Source: Flaccisagitta enflata
Taxonomy: Eukaryota; Chaetognatha; Sagittoidea; Aphragmophora
NCBI GenBank assembly: GCA_965153355.1
Contig: OZ231128.1
Span: 434,001-498,000, forward strand
DNA: 64,000 nucleotides
Direction: 5' to 3'
Shown here: one piece after another, positions 1 through 54,227 of the stretch
How positions within the stretch are numbered: the stretch's first letter is position 1
Layout: the number at the start of each line of letters is the position of its first letter
Made by a program: the position numbers and the translations under genes
Notes under the pieces: generated by a model
What the model was told of the DNA's origin: nothing
Database searches by the model: none
What the model saw: the letters and a program-made list of their open reading frames with translations, nothing else

Positions 1-41932
<41,932 letters not shown>

Positions 41933-43545
41933 CAACAACAACAGCCCAACAGCCCAACAGCCCAACAGCCCAATTCAACGACAGGCTTAATAACAACAGC
42001 CCAACAGTCCAACAGCCCAACAGCCCAATTTAAGGACAGGCTTAATAACAACAGCCCAACAGTCCAACAGCCCAACAGCCCAGTTTAACGACAGACTTTA
42101 TAACAACAGCCTAACAGCCCAATAGCCCAACAGCCCAATTTAAGGACAGGCTTAATAACAACAGCCCAACAGTCCAACAGCCCAACAGCCCAGTTTAACG
42201 ACAGACTTTATAACAACAGCCCAACAGTCCAACAGCCCAACAGCCCAATTTAACTACAGGCTTAATAACAACAGCCCAACAGCCCAGCAGCCCAACAGCC
42301 CAATTCAACGACAGGCTTTATAACAACAGCCCAACAGTCCAACAGCCCAATTTAACAACAGCAACAGCCCAATAGCCCAATTCAGCGACAGGCTTAATAA
42401 CAACAGCCCAACAGTCCAACAGCCCAATAGCCCAATTTAACGACAGACTTTATAACAACAGCCCAACAGCCCAATTTAACAACAACAACAGCCCAACAGC
42501 CCAACAGCCCAACAGCCCAATTTAACTACAGGCTTAATAACAACAGCCCAACAGCCCAGCAGCCCAACAGCCCAATTCAACGACAGGCTTAATAACAACA
42601 GCCCAACAGTCCAACAGCCCAACAGCCCAATTTAAGGACAGGCTTAATAACAACAGCCCAACAGTCCAACAGCCCAACAGCCCAGTTTAACGACAGACTT
42701 TATAACAACAGCCCAACAGTCCAACAGCCCAACAGCCCAATTTAACTACAGGCTTAATAACAACAGCCCAACAGCCCAGCAGCCCAACAGCCCAATTCAA
42801 CGACAGGCTTTATAACAACAGCCCAACAGTCCAACAGCCCAATTTAACAACAGCAACAGCCCAATAGCCCAATTCAGCGACAGGCTTAATAACAACAGCC
42901 CAACAGTCCAACAGCCCAATAGCCCAATTTAACGACAGACTTTATAACAACAGCCCAACAGCCCAATTTAACAACAACAACAGCCCAACAGCCCAACAGC
43001 CCAACAGCCCAACAGCCCAATAGCCCAATTTAACAACAGGCTTTATAACAACAGCCCAACAGTCCAACAGCCCAATAGCCCAATTTAACGACAGGCTTAA
43101 TAATAACAGCCCAACAGCCCAATTTAACAACAACAACAGCCCAACAGCCCAACAGCCCAACAGCCCAACAGCCCAATAGCCCAATTTAACAACAGGCTTT
43201 ATAACAACAGCCCAACAGTCCAACAGCCCAATAACAACAGCAACAGCCCAATAGCCCAATTAACGACAGGCTTAATAATAACAGCCCAACAGCCCAATTT
43301 AACAACAACAACAGCCCAACAGCCCAACAGCCCAATAGCCCAATTTAACAACAGGCTTTATAACAACAGCCCAACAGCCCAATAGCCCAATTTAACAACA
43401 GGCTTTATAACAACAGCCCAACAGCCCAACAGCCCAATTTAACTACAGGCTTAATAATAACAGCCCAACAGCCCAATTTAACTACAGGCTTAATAACAAC
43501 AGTAGCAACGCCAATATCGCGCCTTGATAAGGGCTGTCTCACTCT

Positions 43546-43570
43546 TTCTCTCTCTGTCTATCTCTCTGTC

Positions 43571-43656
<86 letters not shown>
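43546..43656 (+). repeat. CT/CTGT microsatellite
   Basis: CTCTCTGT units then pure CT to 43650, at the downstream edge of the CCAACAG array. 43660-44280 is AT-rich with nothing else seen. Confidence 0.95.
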
Positions 43657-43657
<1 letters not shown>

Positions 43658-44129
43658 TTTGTCCTCTTCCAATGATAAGGAAAACAGTTACTAACGTTAA
43701 AAGTACAAGTCTGCAAGGTGACATGACATTGTTCATATATCTGGAAACAATTCTAAAAATCGAGGTGTGCTTTTATAAAATACGTATTCCACTCGAAATG
43801 AAATGCATAATAGTTCATTTACTGTGTTAAAAAAAAAACATAAATTACTGTCCTTTTGTATGTATAAATGGCTTTTTTTTTCTATCTATGGAGGTGTAAT
43901 TTTTTTTGTTGTAAGAAATATGGAGGTGCATGTAATTGTATCGCATCAAATAGATTGAGGCACAGTCTTTATGTGTGCCTTGGTTGAGGTTATACTCTCG
44001 GGGAATGTATAATTATCATTTTGTTCTATGACAAGCCGAACCCATGACGCTCGACAGTGCTAAACGGAAGGAATGAGTTCCTTCTGCAATTTGTAAAATT
44101 GTTTATAAAAAGTTTTTTTTTTGGTAACA

Positions 44130-44135
44130 AATAAA
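44130..44135 (+). promoter_or_regulatory. Possible tensin polyadenylation signal
   Basis: AATAAA about 2.2 kb after the stop codon, the first clean hexamer past the minisatellite and CT repeat. There is no strong GT-rich element behind it. Position-only inference. Confidence 0.25.
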
Positions 44136-44286
44136 AAAAGGCATCAATTGTCCAGATATTTTTCTTTATTACACGCCATGTTTCATTGTCCAAACTACTC
44201 GCCGACTAGCACTCAAAATAATGAGCTCGCTCTCATGATATGATATACATGAAAAGCGACTTTAGGGTCTCCTATGTCTAAAGAAC

Positions 44287-45050
44287 TACACCGTCTTTAA
44301 ATCGAAATGGCAAATAGTAAACCTTTGTAGCTCCAAAACTACTAGCCCAAAAGCTTTCAAATTTTCAGTGAATGTTGGTAACAACTGACCATTTTGTCAT
44401 GCCAAAACTCCGATTTTATAACCTAATAGGTTGGGGGTCATTAAAGCATTGAAAAGCTATCAATTTTATGAAAAAAATTCTTTCTCCAGCTATACATGAA
44501 AGAATTTTTTTTCTTTTATTGTTTTTTTCCTGATTAAGCAAGCTTGAACCCTGGAGTTGGTCTTAAATGAAGAGTTACAAATCATGAATATAAGTTCTGC
44601 TTGAAAATATCACTATTTTATTGTATTTATGAAGATTTGAATGACTTTCAAACAATTGACAGTCTGGATTTTAGCAATGATTGTCAAAAACCAATGATAA
44701 CCTCAATTTATATCCAACTTTTTTCAATTTTTTAGGTAAATGAGTTATCTCTGAAAAATTTCCTATCATTTGAGACCAACCCCGGAGTTCTAGCTCAATT
44801 TTGTTGACATCTGAATATTGATAAAGACAAGTCTTTTCAAATAAAGCAAGAAAAAAAGATTCAGCCCTGAAAATTGGGCATATTTTGTTTGTTTTACTGA
44901 ACCCAAACTATTCAGTATTAAAATCTGAGTTTGGACATGACAAAATAGTCAGTTGTTAGCAACATTCACTGAAAATTTGAAAGTTTTTGGGCTGGTAGTT
45001 TTGGAGCTACATAGGTTTACTATTTGCCATTCCGATTTAAAGACAGTGTA
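44287..45050. mobile_element. Foldback element, 764 bp
   Basis: Left end TACACCGTCTTTAAATCGAA and right end (reverse complement) TACACTGTCTTTAAATCGGA. The arms pair for over 130 bp (tttcaaattttcagtgaatg and inverse). TA at the edges suggests Tc1/mariner type. Non-coding. Confidence 0.75.
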
Positions 45051-45751
45051 GCAGTTCAGCAGTTTTTCGATTTTGATACAACATTTGGTGGGGTTCGTGC
45101 AAAAACAGCCTCAACTGGAGGAGGGTCCTGTCTCCTGATCTCATTTTACAAACTTGATATTCTAAACATATATTGTTTAATTATTGCTTATGACCCTATG
45201 CTTGTGGGTTGCCATGGAAGCTAAATTCATTTTCTCAATCACTTAAAACTGCTAAGCTATCGATATTTTGATCAGATTTACTATCTAAAAGAACATTGCT
45301 CAGAATCAGATTTGCTGCAACTTTCTCATGGCACGTTTACAAAGATATTGCTTGTTTAGCTAATATTATGTGACGCTCTTGTAAATCCTTTCTAGCGACG
45401 CCCAAAGGAGCCACATGCTCAAAGACTGTCATAAAAAAAATTTCAGCAAATTTGATTCAGTTCCTTCTAAATACTTACTAGTTTAAAAAAATGTTGTTGT
45501 TTTTTTTCCATAGCAAAAGACAAACGTGGAGACACATAAATCAATGGGACAACTCATACTTTAAATATCGCATTGAATATGGAATTATGAAAGGCAGGAA
45601 AATAGGATGAGACGAACGTGGATTTGAATTTTCGGTCTAGATCTTTCATCTTTGCTAGATTGCTCATTTAAGGACATCATAGCTAGTTGATATAGCTAGT
45701 GATCTAGCTCTTGACATAGCTAGTTGATATCGTTTCAAAATAACGCCTGCC

Positions 45752-46502
45752 TACCCTGTTTTCAAATGCGACTGCAACCAGCAAAATCTCTATTGTGCCT
45801 AAAGTAATCACATTTGGACATCTGGATTTTTGTCGAAAAGCAAATAATCTTCCATTTATTCATGCAAAATTTCATAGCGATGGCTCCAGTAGTTTAGCTT
45901 CCATATAATTTTTAAATATGGTGAAACTTAATAAAGTTTTACTTAAAAATGACATTTTTACAGAAATTTTCATCAATAAACTGTTGTTATTTTTGTAAGA
46001 ATTTAGCTAAAATGACCTTGTTGGTCATAAATGGATATGAATTGACCTCTTTTCTGCATCAGTTTTGATTTTTCAAGATCTTTGAAAAAATTGAGGCCTT
46101 CTATCACATTTGATGGGATCAAAAACCTATTCAGAGGAAAAGTCAAATTTGTCACATGAAAAAACATAAATATTACAATTTTCTTGAGATGCATAAAAAA
46201 AGATCATTATCCATGTATAAAGACCAATCTGGCTATTTTCATTTGATTCATAGAGAAATGAAATCTTCTTAAAGTTATGGGGGTCATTCAATCAAATTTT
46301 TGAGGAGCCTCTCATGGGGTTCACTACATTTTTACTCAAAATTATGTGGAAGCCAAACTACTGAAGCCACTACTATGAAATTTTGCATGAATAAATGGTA
46401 GGTCATGTGCTTTTAGACAAAACCAATCTGAATTTACAAATGTGAATACTAAGGGTACAATAAAGGTTTTGCTGGTTGCAGTTGCTTTTTGAAAACAGGG
46501 TA
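45752..46502. mobile_element. Foldback element, 751 bp
   Basis: Left end TACCCTGTTTTCAAATGCGA and inverted right end. The arms share ctgcaaccagcaaaa and tttattcatgcaaaatttca over about 170 bp. Edges are TA. 45060-45750 and 46510-46980 show nothing else apart from a short G run at 46820. Confidence 0.75.
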
Positions 46503-47344
46503 GAACCTTTTTTTTCTTCAAATTTTCCATATTGACACAACTAAAAAAACATGGAGATGTAAATCGATTTCCACTTAACATGTAATAGTTCTATTCGATA
46601 GAAAGAAAACGTACAAAGATGTTTTTTTGGTCGTATAAGCATGAGCTAGTTTCACAAAATGCGTTAACACAGTAAAGGTTGAGAGGAATGAGGGACATTA
46701 GACCTCAATCAGGACACTAGACAACAATTTAATGAGAAATTTATGGTTTTCAAATAATCATGAAATGAAATCAAGAAACAAGGAGGCAGAAATCAGAACA
46801 CGAACATTTTTTTTTTTTGGGGGGGGGAGGGGGGGGAAGAGTAGACACATCGATTATGTCGCCCATTCAGATGATTTTTTCTCCCATTATTTAGATAGTT
46901 CCTCTCATTGCGGAAGGATGTTTCAACAATTGTTTACCGGATGTGAAACAGTTTATTGAATAAATTATCAGGGTCAACTTTTCATCCTTTGCCTAGTGTA
47001 GTGGGGCGTTCCAATAACTTGTATATGCTGCTATCCTCTTTAAAGCTTCACAGAAAAGTGTTTGGGTTCATCATATCAAATTCAATGAAATACTACCTAG
47101 GAAATAAGTTTAGCATCAAGTTCAGTCAAGCATAAGTAGCTTTAATCTCAACGGATCCATAAAAAATCCATGACTAAAATGATCTACATCGAATTATCTT
47201 TCAATGTAGACCAACCGGAGATTACTGGCTCAAGACGTTTAAAAGTTACAGCGGAAAACATAAAAACTTTCAAATGCGATTTTGCAAAAAAAATTCCCAG
47301 TTCATTTACATGTTAATCCATTTTTACGCTGACAAAGAACTGGC

Positions 47345-47600
47345 ATTGTGTTAATGACACTAAACTCTTCCTGGATTGGCCCGGCAATTGCCGGATCTTA
47401 ATCCAATAGAAAATTTGTGGTCGCAGATGAAGAACGTGCGCGATGGCAACGCCCTATTTAGTTTGGCGGCCTGAAAAGAATCGCATTGAAGGTCTGGAGA
47501 CAAGTGACACCAACTTACCTCGCAACCTTGTACAAATTGATGCCGGCAAGAATGCAGGCAGTGATTAGTCTGCAGGGAGGCTATACCAAGTATTGAGAAC
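47345..47600 (+). pseudogene. Tc1/mariner transposase C-terminal remnant
   Basis: After correcting one base, the DNA reads TKLFLDWPGN, PDLNPIENLWSQMKNVRDGN, ALFSLAA and then frame breaks and stops. DWPxxSPDLNPIENLW is the signature around the second catalytic Asp of DD34E/D Tc1-family transposases. In-frame stops (for example TAG at 47407-47409 in the uncorrected frame) show it is dead. Inverted segments at about 47088-47118 and 47654-47690 (both containing GGAAATAAGTTTAGCATCAA) may be its subterminal repeats. A left-end-like sequence gttccaataacttgtat lies at 47007-47023. Confidence 0.75.
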
Positions 47601-47699
47601 CATTTGAACATGTTTTTGTACCTATATAGTCAATAAATGAACTAACGCTCATATTGATGCTAAACTTATTTCCAAGGTAGTAGTAAAATCGTCTTTTTG

Positions 47700-49049
47700 G
47701 GTTAATCAATTTGCTTTTTGGTCAACGAGAGCGCAGACATTGTTAATTTTTCAATGGAAAATAAAAAAACAGTTGCCGATAGAATTTCAAAAAAAGAGAA
47801 AGGTGATCGCCTTAGGATCATCAGCCCATCTTGACTTAGCGTTATGGTCTCTAAATCAATCATCACCCCTACTTGACACACATGACTGGTTCCTATATCA
47901 ACGTTTGAAGACCACCCGAGAAGATATCATGAACATGTACAAAAGAAAATTCCACCAGACATACAATAAATAAATAATGAAAAGCAGTATAAAAACAGAA
48001 ATAGTAAAATAATGTTACATCTTTTCAAGACTTGTGTTGCTATATTAGTATGATTCCACAACCGGAATATGAGTAAGGATCAAGAAAAACATCGCGACTG
48101 AAGTAGGTCACTTCCTCTGACCCTTATAGGGGCTACTTTGGGGTCCTTATGGGGCCCCTTTGAGGCCCTTATGGGGCGACTTATACCGTAAGTTATGAGT
48201 CTTTGATTATCGTTCCAACTATCACGTGAGCATGAAATAGTTCTTTTTATGAAGCAAAAATAGGTGTACAAACATAGATTTAGGATGTGCGTTTAAGAAA
48301 AAAAAACTAGAAATTGAAATGGAAAAAAAAACGAACCTTCTTGATGGGGATAGAGAGGATGCGAAATCGCAAAATCGCGTTCTTCAGAACTCAGAATGGA
48401 GGAAAACAGGAGAGCAGGACAGAGAACATCGGATGACATTAATTTTTGGCTTTACCAGCTAATTTCTGCCTAGCCATTTGCAATAATTCATGATCGTTTT
48501 TTAAAATGCTAAAATCTTAATCACACGAAACCCTTAAGGGTCACTTAAGGGTCACTTACGGGTCACTTAAGGGTCACTCAAGGGTTTCATGTGAAAAGCC
48601 CTCAGGAACGCTTCAGTTTTCTGTGTTCTTTTGAATCCAAGATTCTTTTTCAGTTGAAATTTTTTCATTAAATAGTCTAGATGCAGTAAGACTTACTTTA
48701 AAATGATCATGAACACAAGGATTCTGCAATGTCTAGTGATCAGGAAAATTCGGGATGAACAAATAGGTACAAATCGTTGCTCATCTGTAATTCCTCTGGA
48801 ATAATTTCGGGTGGAACAAGTTGTCAAGAACAAGAATATGGACAAGCGCAAGAAATCAAGAACTTCTTACTTATACGGAATAAGTCGTAAAAGACTCATT
48901 TTTAGCGGGCCAACAAAATTTGACCATAAAAAAAGAACCTTTCAATAAACTGTCATTAAAATTGGGTATCGTGGTGGCCGCGCCGTCTCGGTCGTGGCTT
49001 CCATGTTTCACACATGATGGGAGCAAATGGGAAATGGGAAGCTATCGGC
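47700..49049. other. Intergenic sequence
   Basis: AT-rich. A 77-codon open frame at 47740-47973 is unassigned. Repetitive ccttatggggc-type units lie at 48118-48180 and an 11-bp GGGTCACTTAA array in a palindrome at 48520-48593. Confidence 0.5.
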
Positions 49050-49123
49050 GTTCATTTTCCGTTCATTTGCCGTTCATTTGCCGTTCACTTGCCGTTCATT
49101 TGCCGTTCATTTGCCGTTCATAA
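49050..49123. repeat. 12-bp GCCGTTCATTT-type tandem repeat
   Basis: Six units of about 12 bp. It overlaps the 3' end of the minus-strand EF-hand gene, whose TGA lies in the repeat. Confidence 0.85.
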
Positions 49124-49294
49124 GCTTGACTTCGTGGTTTCTTTGTAAGAGATGAACAAGAGCATCGATGTTTGTTTCGTCATTTGATGATGTTTGTTTT
49201 AGCGCGTCTCTCCGTTGGCCGTTACTCAGACCCAAATGGTAAACCGTGTTGTACGAGTCTAACACCGCATCCACCTCTTCGATATTCAAGTACC
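49107..49294 (-). CDS. EF-hand protein, terminal exon
   Basis: Minus-strand acceptor ctgtttacag ends at 49295. GG plus the G of the previous exon gives Gly, so the junction reads DTNRDGYLNIEE. This has Asp, Asn, Asp, Gly and Glu at loop positions 1, 3, 5, 6 and 12, a complete canonical EF-hand calcium loop. The exiting helix is VDAVLDSYNTVYHLGL, then SNGQRRDALKQTSSNDETNI, DALVHLLQRNHEVKLMNGK and TGA. The last codons and stop fall inside a 12-bp tandem repeat (49050-49123). The gene is convergent with the tensin gene. No poly(A) signal is obvious downstream on this strand. Confidence 0.7.
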
Positions 49295-49387
49295 CTGTAA
49301 ACAGATTAACACATGTATCAATGTTATAGATCTCATAGTCATAAAAGTCCTTTTTTTGCCATAAAGCGGATCACATTATCTAAAACA

Positions 49388-49519
49388 AGCCCGGGCGGGC
49401 AACTCGATGCGTCATCAGCGTTAGAGGAAGCGTAACGGACATACCGACGGACCGACGAACCGACGGACGGACGGACGGACGGACAGACCCTCTTATAGAG
49501 ATGCGATGACGCATCTAAA
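49388..49519 (-). mobile_element. F1 element, GATGCG-hairpin subfamily, minus
   Basis: On the minus strand: AGATGCGTCATCGCATCT hairpin, ctataagagggtctgtccgt, GTCC core, and 3' end GACGCATCGAGTTGCCCGCC, cgggcttgt. It lies in the intergenic/upstream intron region of the EF-hand gene. Confidence 0.8.
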
Positions 49520-49772
49520 AACTGAAATCTTTTATTTATTCATAGTTGAAAATACCTTATCAAGTTATCATGCCTGTGCTTCGCTATCTTTGTGAAATTA
49601 AAACACAATTCAAGTCATATGATCATGTGATGCATATGGAAAGGACTCGAATCACAGGAAACATCGTCTAGAAGTCCACTAGTAGTGGGTATCGATCACC
49701 GATGGCCTCGCATACTTATGTCAATCAATGGCGCCACCGTTGCGCAAATGTTGCACAGATTGTAACGTTTTT

Positions 49773-50398
49773 GGTCACGGACTCGCGACTGTATGAGAGG
49801 CTATGTCCGTCCGTTCATCCGTCGGCTGGTAATGCTCGGATCGAAAAGTACCTCAGTTCCGCCCATGCACCCCCTTTCACCTTTGCGACTTTATTGTCCC
49901 CTTGGGTTCCCAATTTATATCTCAATATCTCGTTACTTTGTCTTTGGCAAGAGTATGTATACACTTACCATCTCTGTTTGTGTCTTTCATCCTAAGAGCA
50001 TTAGCCAGTTTTGCGAATCCGTGTGAAGACCAATCCTGTAGCAGAAGAGGATCTTCGGCGGAGGAAGTCATAGCCGCCTGTTCAGCGTGCCATCCTGATG
50101 AATTAAAGAAAAAAATACAAATGAATGAATTTTTGGATCAGACACGCAACCCTAAAAGAGGCTTAATCCGTCCGTCGGTCGGCTCGGTCCATCCGTCCAT
50201 TGGTAGGTCGGTCCATCCGTCCATTGGTAGGTGACGCTCGAGTTGAAAACGCGGTTGCCCATTTGTGAGGCTGCACTTGTTATTGTGTGAGGTGTGTGAG
50301 TAAGTGGGGGGGGGTGGGGGCGTGGGTTTAAGTGAATCTGGGATTTGGATGACCCCGCCCACTCATCCCCAACGATGTTGTGAGCCCGCCTTCGCTTG
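49773..50398 (+). mobile_element. Two F1-type copies around the EF-hand exon
   Basis: One start at 49773 (cacggactcgcgactgtatg, agaggctatgtccgtccg) and another at 50138 (cagacacgcaaccctaaaag, aggcttaatccgtccgtc), with one shared 3' end at 50350-50396 (cccgcccactcatccccaac, gatgttgtgagcccg). The EF-hand exon lies between them on the other strand. Confidence 0.55.
49969..50094 (-). CDS. EF-hand protein, penultimate exon
   Basis: On the minus strand, acceptor tttaattcatcag precedes 50094 and donor gtaagt begins at 49968; both are canonical. The 126-nt exon reads WHAEQAAMTSSAEDPLLLQD, WSSHGFAKLANALRMKDTNR and D plus one base. The last residues start an EF-hand loop that is completed in the next exon, with the entering helix FAKLANALRM. 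Entry phase is one base, so at least one more exon lies at higher coordinates; I found none by eye up to 64 kb. The protein family cannot be named; EF-hands bind calcium in calmodulin-like, reticulocalbin-like and many other proteins. Confidence 0.7.
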
Positions 50399-50539
50399 TT
50401 GAACTTCTTGTTAAACATTTAACATGTAACTTATTGGACAATCGGAGTAAGGCAATGAGTTGGTCTTTTACTTGTGCTTTACAAGCGTAAAGGAACAGAC
50501 AGACAGTTAGACAACCTAACAAACAGATTCAAATAGCCG

Positions 50540-51066
50540 CAAAAGTGTTAGATGGTCAGCGTTACCCGATGCCCCTAGGTCATGTATATGGGGAGGAGAT
50601 GGTAAGAGGGGTGATATGGTCAAATGGCGACAGGGGCCGATGACCTATGCTTAGGCGCATGGGTAATCTTCAAGCATTTTATGGTCTAAAGGGTTGATTT
50701 GGACCAGGAGGCTAGGGTTTGAGCCAAGATGCTGAGATTTTGGTTTTGAGGCTGGGATTCAGGCTTCAGGGTTGGAATTTTAGCCTTGGGTTCGGGATTT
50801 GGGCTTAGAGACTAGGATATAGGCTTCCATGCTGGGATCTGAGCCTTGAGGCTTCGATTTGGGTCTTTTGGCTAGGACTTGGGCCTTGAGGCTTGAATTT
50901 GGGCCTTAAGACGGGGATTTGGGCCTCAAGGCTGGGATATGGGCTTCAAGGTTAGAATTAGAGTCTCGATAGGGGGAGGGTGCAGGAGGAGGAGAAGAAG
51001 AAGGAAATAATTTTCCATGTGTGAAAGCATAGGTCATCAGCCCCTTTGGGGCCGCTGCTCAAAAGG
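50540..51066 (+). mobile_element. F2 element
   Basis: 5' motif cgcaaaagtgttagatggtc then agcgttacccgatgccc. Array of about 20-bp units (ttgggcctTgaggctgggat-like) 50690-50970. 3' end catgtgtgaaagcataggtc, then cctttggggccgctgctcaa. Confidence 0.7.
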
Positions 51067-51375
51067 GCGACTTCAATGATGAGATGGCGAGAATCAAGAA
51101 TAGAAAAGACATTGACAGTTATGGAACCCGGATCCAAAGTCTCACAAAGCCGGCTATACCGACGAAACAAAGCCTTACTCAAAGCCGGCTACGCTGACAA
51201 AACAGACGAAGACTTAGTCAAAGCCGACTAAAAGCTGGCTAAGCAGACAAAACCTTTCAACTCAGGAGACAAAGCCTCTCGAAACCGACAAGGCTGACAA
51301 AGGAGACGGAGCCTCTCAAAGCCGCTTGAACAAACCCATGGGCTGTATCCAAGTCTCAAAAAGAAAAAAAAAAGA

Positions 51376-51385
<10 letters not shown>

Positions 51386-51417
<32 letters not shown>
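51386..51417 (+). repeat. GA microsatellite
   Basis: Short AG array. 51070-51380 holds degenerate aaagccggctAcgctgacaa-type units, and 51420-52070 is AT-rich with nothing recognised. Confidence 0.85.
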
Positions 51418-51420
<3 letters not shown>

Positions 51421-52069
51421 GGGGAAACAATGGTAAAAAGAAACAAACAAAAGAAAGAGTCACTTGTTAAAGGATGTAGGAAAGGCACTGTTAGCCGAAA
51501 AAGTTTTTATACAATATACTTTTATATTTGAAATTTACTGTTAATCAAATTATTGTTCTGTGATTCTGGTAAATGGATTTTAATTCTACCTATTCTTTAG
51601 AGTTGTCAGTAGGAATGCGGAAGCGGTCAATTTTCATGACGCCTCCGCAATTTCCGCTTCCATTTTCCAGTTCAATTAGGCTGACCAACTGACCAACCAA
51701 CTGAACAACCAACCGACCAACCCTCCAAATTGTAATTGGTTATCCGCTTCCTCATCCCTCATCGAGATAGCTAGGGAACCTAGAAATGGGTTTTTAAATC
51801 GAAATCAGGTTTGGCTTCCAAGCCAAATCAAGGTAAAAAAAAAATGCTGAAGTTTGGATAAAAAAAAAACCTTGCTGTCGAACTTAAAATGATTCTAATT
51901 CTGGTGTGTTTTTTAAACATTTGAAATCTAGTTCAATCTTATAATTGGGGCATTGTGGACTAGGTCCCCAGAGAAGGGTGATCGAGGAAAGAACGGACAA
52001 AAAAGCGAACACAAAATGAGGACAAAAGAGGAACAAAAGCCGAAAGGAATCGCGATAAAAATGGGAGAT

Positions 52070-52072
<3 letters not shown>

Positions 52073-52134
<62 letters not shown>
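52073..52134 (+). repeat. GA microsatellite
   Basis: About 62 bp of pure GA abutting the left end of the next foldback element. Confidence 0.95.
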
Positions 52135-52136
<2 letters not shown>

Positions 52137-52873
52137 CCTGACCTAGGAAAATGCCTTTTTCGATGCATTAGCTACAAATTAATGGTAAAAATAGAAAAAT
52201 CTGCTTAGAAATATAGAATTGATGGTCAAATGATAGTCAAAAAAGGCATTTTTAAGCATATTTTAGATTAGAAATTGTATTCATGGCTTCTAGAAGTAAG
52301 TAGAAATGTATGAAAATTTAGCTACAGTGGTTGCACGAATGCTTTTACCGACTTCAGTTTGTTTAAAATGATTTTTCAATAATCAAAACAAAAAAAATGC
52401 CAAAAACTGTTATCAAATGACTATTCTTAGTTATTTTATGCTATTTCTAAGCTCTAATCTATCAAATATTTCTTAAAGCTAGCTGGATTATATTTCAGCA
52501 TGTGTATCTCAACAATATTCATACACTTTTCATAGTTTTCAAGAATTTTAAAGAAGTAATTATGAAAATAGGCTGAAAAAAAATCAATTTAATAGTTTGA
52601 AATAGTTTTTTTAGTTTTTTATCTATAAAAAAAAACCTCTAAACTTACCAAATAGGTCAATGCATTATAACAGCAACTATTGCCACACTTTTCAGATATT
52701 CTTTAAACAGCTTGAAGCTACAATCCTAATTTCTGATATAAAAGATATATAAAGATGCTTTATTTTTGTTATCTTTAAGCTTTGAATTCTATTTTTCCTA
52801 GTCAATTTTTTTTATTTTTGCCATAAATTAATAGATAATGCATCAAAAAAGATTTTTTCCCAGGTCAGGAGTC
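52133..52873. mobile_element. Foldback element, about 740 bp
   Basis: Left gactcctgacctaggaaaa and right ttttcccaggtcaggagtc, with inner arms (gatgcatta..aattaatgg and inverse). AT-rich, non-coding. Confidence 0.7.
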
Positions 52874-52916
52874 TTGAGCATTTTTTTCGACCTATGGTTT
52901 GTTCCTGGACGTCGTG

Positions 52917-52943
52917 GAGAGAGAGCGAGAGAGAGAGAGAGAG

Positions 52944-53012
<69 letters not shown>

Positions 53013-53017
53013 AACAC
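52917..53017 (+). repeat. GA and CA microsatellites
   Basis: GA 52917-52944 and CA 52947-53012. 53020-53900 contains a T/C tract (53521-53600) and an unassigned open frame. Confidence 0.95.
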
Positions 53018-54227
53018 ACACCACACTCGACTGATTCGCGATGTGAAATCCTGGGCTTAAATCCATCCTTAAATGGATATCCCTTGATTTAGAGCTTACA
53101 TATAAGAATTAGTCATAGCGACAAGCAACTTAAAAGTTAAAATCGATAGATTTCAACTGAAGGATTTTCATCCGAAAGAAATACTACTTCGCGATTTACA
53201 ATTAAACAAAGTAAGTGTGACACACACACAATTTCGGGCCCCTATACAGTCCATAAATCCGCCCCCCCTAGTTTTGGCATAACTGCTGGACGAAATGATA
53301 GCACATGTAGTTTTTTTGCATATTATACTTAAGTCTCTATACATTCTATTTGGAGAAGAAAATCTAAGTGTTAAACTAAGTACTTTGATCCGTAACAGTA
53401 TTAGAAAAAAAAAAAAAGTTTTAGTATTTTAGAATGAGTTTTCATCATTTGTATCAATAGCTAAGGGCCTGGTTTTGCAAACCATTCCCTCAGGGGGCCT
53501 TGTTTTACAATGGAGCCAATACTTTTTTTTCTTTTTTTTTCTTTTTTTTTTCTTTTCTTTTTGTTCTTTTTTTCTTTTCTTTTCTTTTCTCCCTTTTCCC
53601 TTTTCTTTCCTTTTACATTCTATAACAATCACCCGGGCCCCTTTAATTTGTATAAGGTGTATAGCCCTCTTCAGGCCCCTTCGACACACAAAGCAATGCT
53701 GATATGCCATATTATGGACGTTAGAAATATTCTGATGGACGTAAAGACACCAACAACCAAACTTGAAATGCATAGACTGGGTGTACAAGGACAGACGCAC
53801 GCGTTTCAAAGGCCCCTGAAGCGATGGTTATTTCAAGTATTTAGAACAGGAGAGTGCAAGAAGATGCGAGAGAAAAAAGATACAGAAGAGCTTCTCTAGA
53901 GCGCATGTCAAGGCATTGAGCAAAATTATGCCATATAGTAAAGCAACCTTATTGCCCTTTTCGAAATATCTAAAAACTCTTTCTTAGAATAAAAAGTTAT
54001 ATGCCTCATGGGTGTGTATGCCTTATTAGCGGGTGCGCTCCAGCGGTGCTCCACTGTAGCTTCTCTATATGGTGTTAAAACGGGAGTGAAAAAAAAAAGC
54101 GGGAGTGTAAAATGCAGCAGCGCCCAAAAGCTACAGAAAGTTGCTAAAATGGGGAGAGCAAAAAAAAAAAAAAATGATTTAGATGGTGAAAAAAGCAATG
54201 CAATGAGTCGTTGGCCTATTTTAAATG

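Noticed and set aside
47740-47973. 77-codon plus-strand frame of mixed composition
   Set aside because: Not recognised, no splice signals or neighbours. Could be a transposon scrap; not claimed as a gene.
53510-53899. 129-codon frame ending in KKMREKKDTEELL
   Set aside because: First half is a T/C tract; the rest is unrecognised and lies between repeats.
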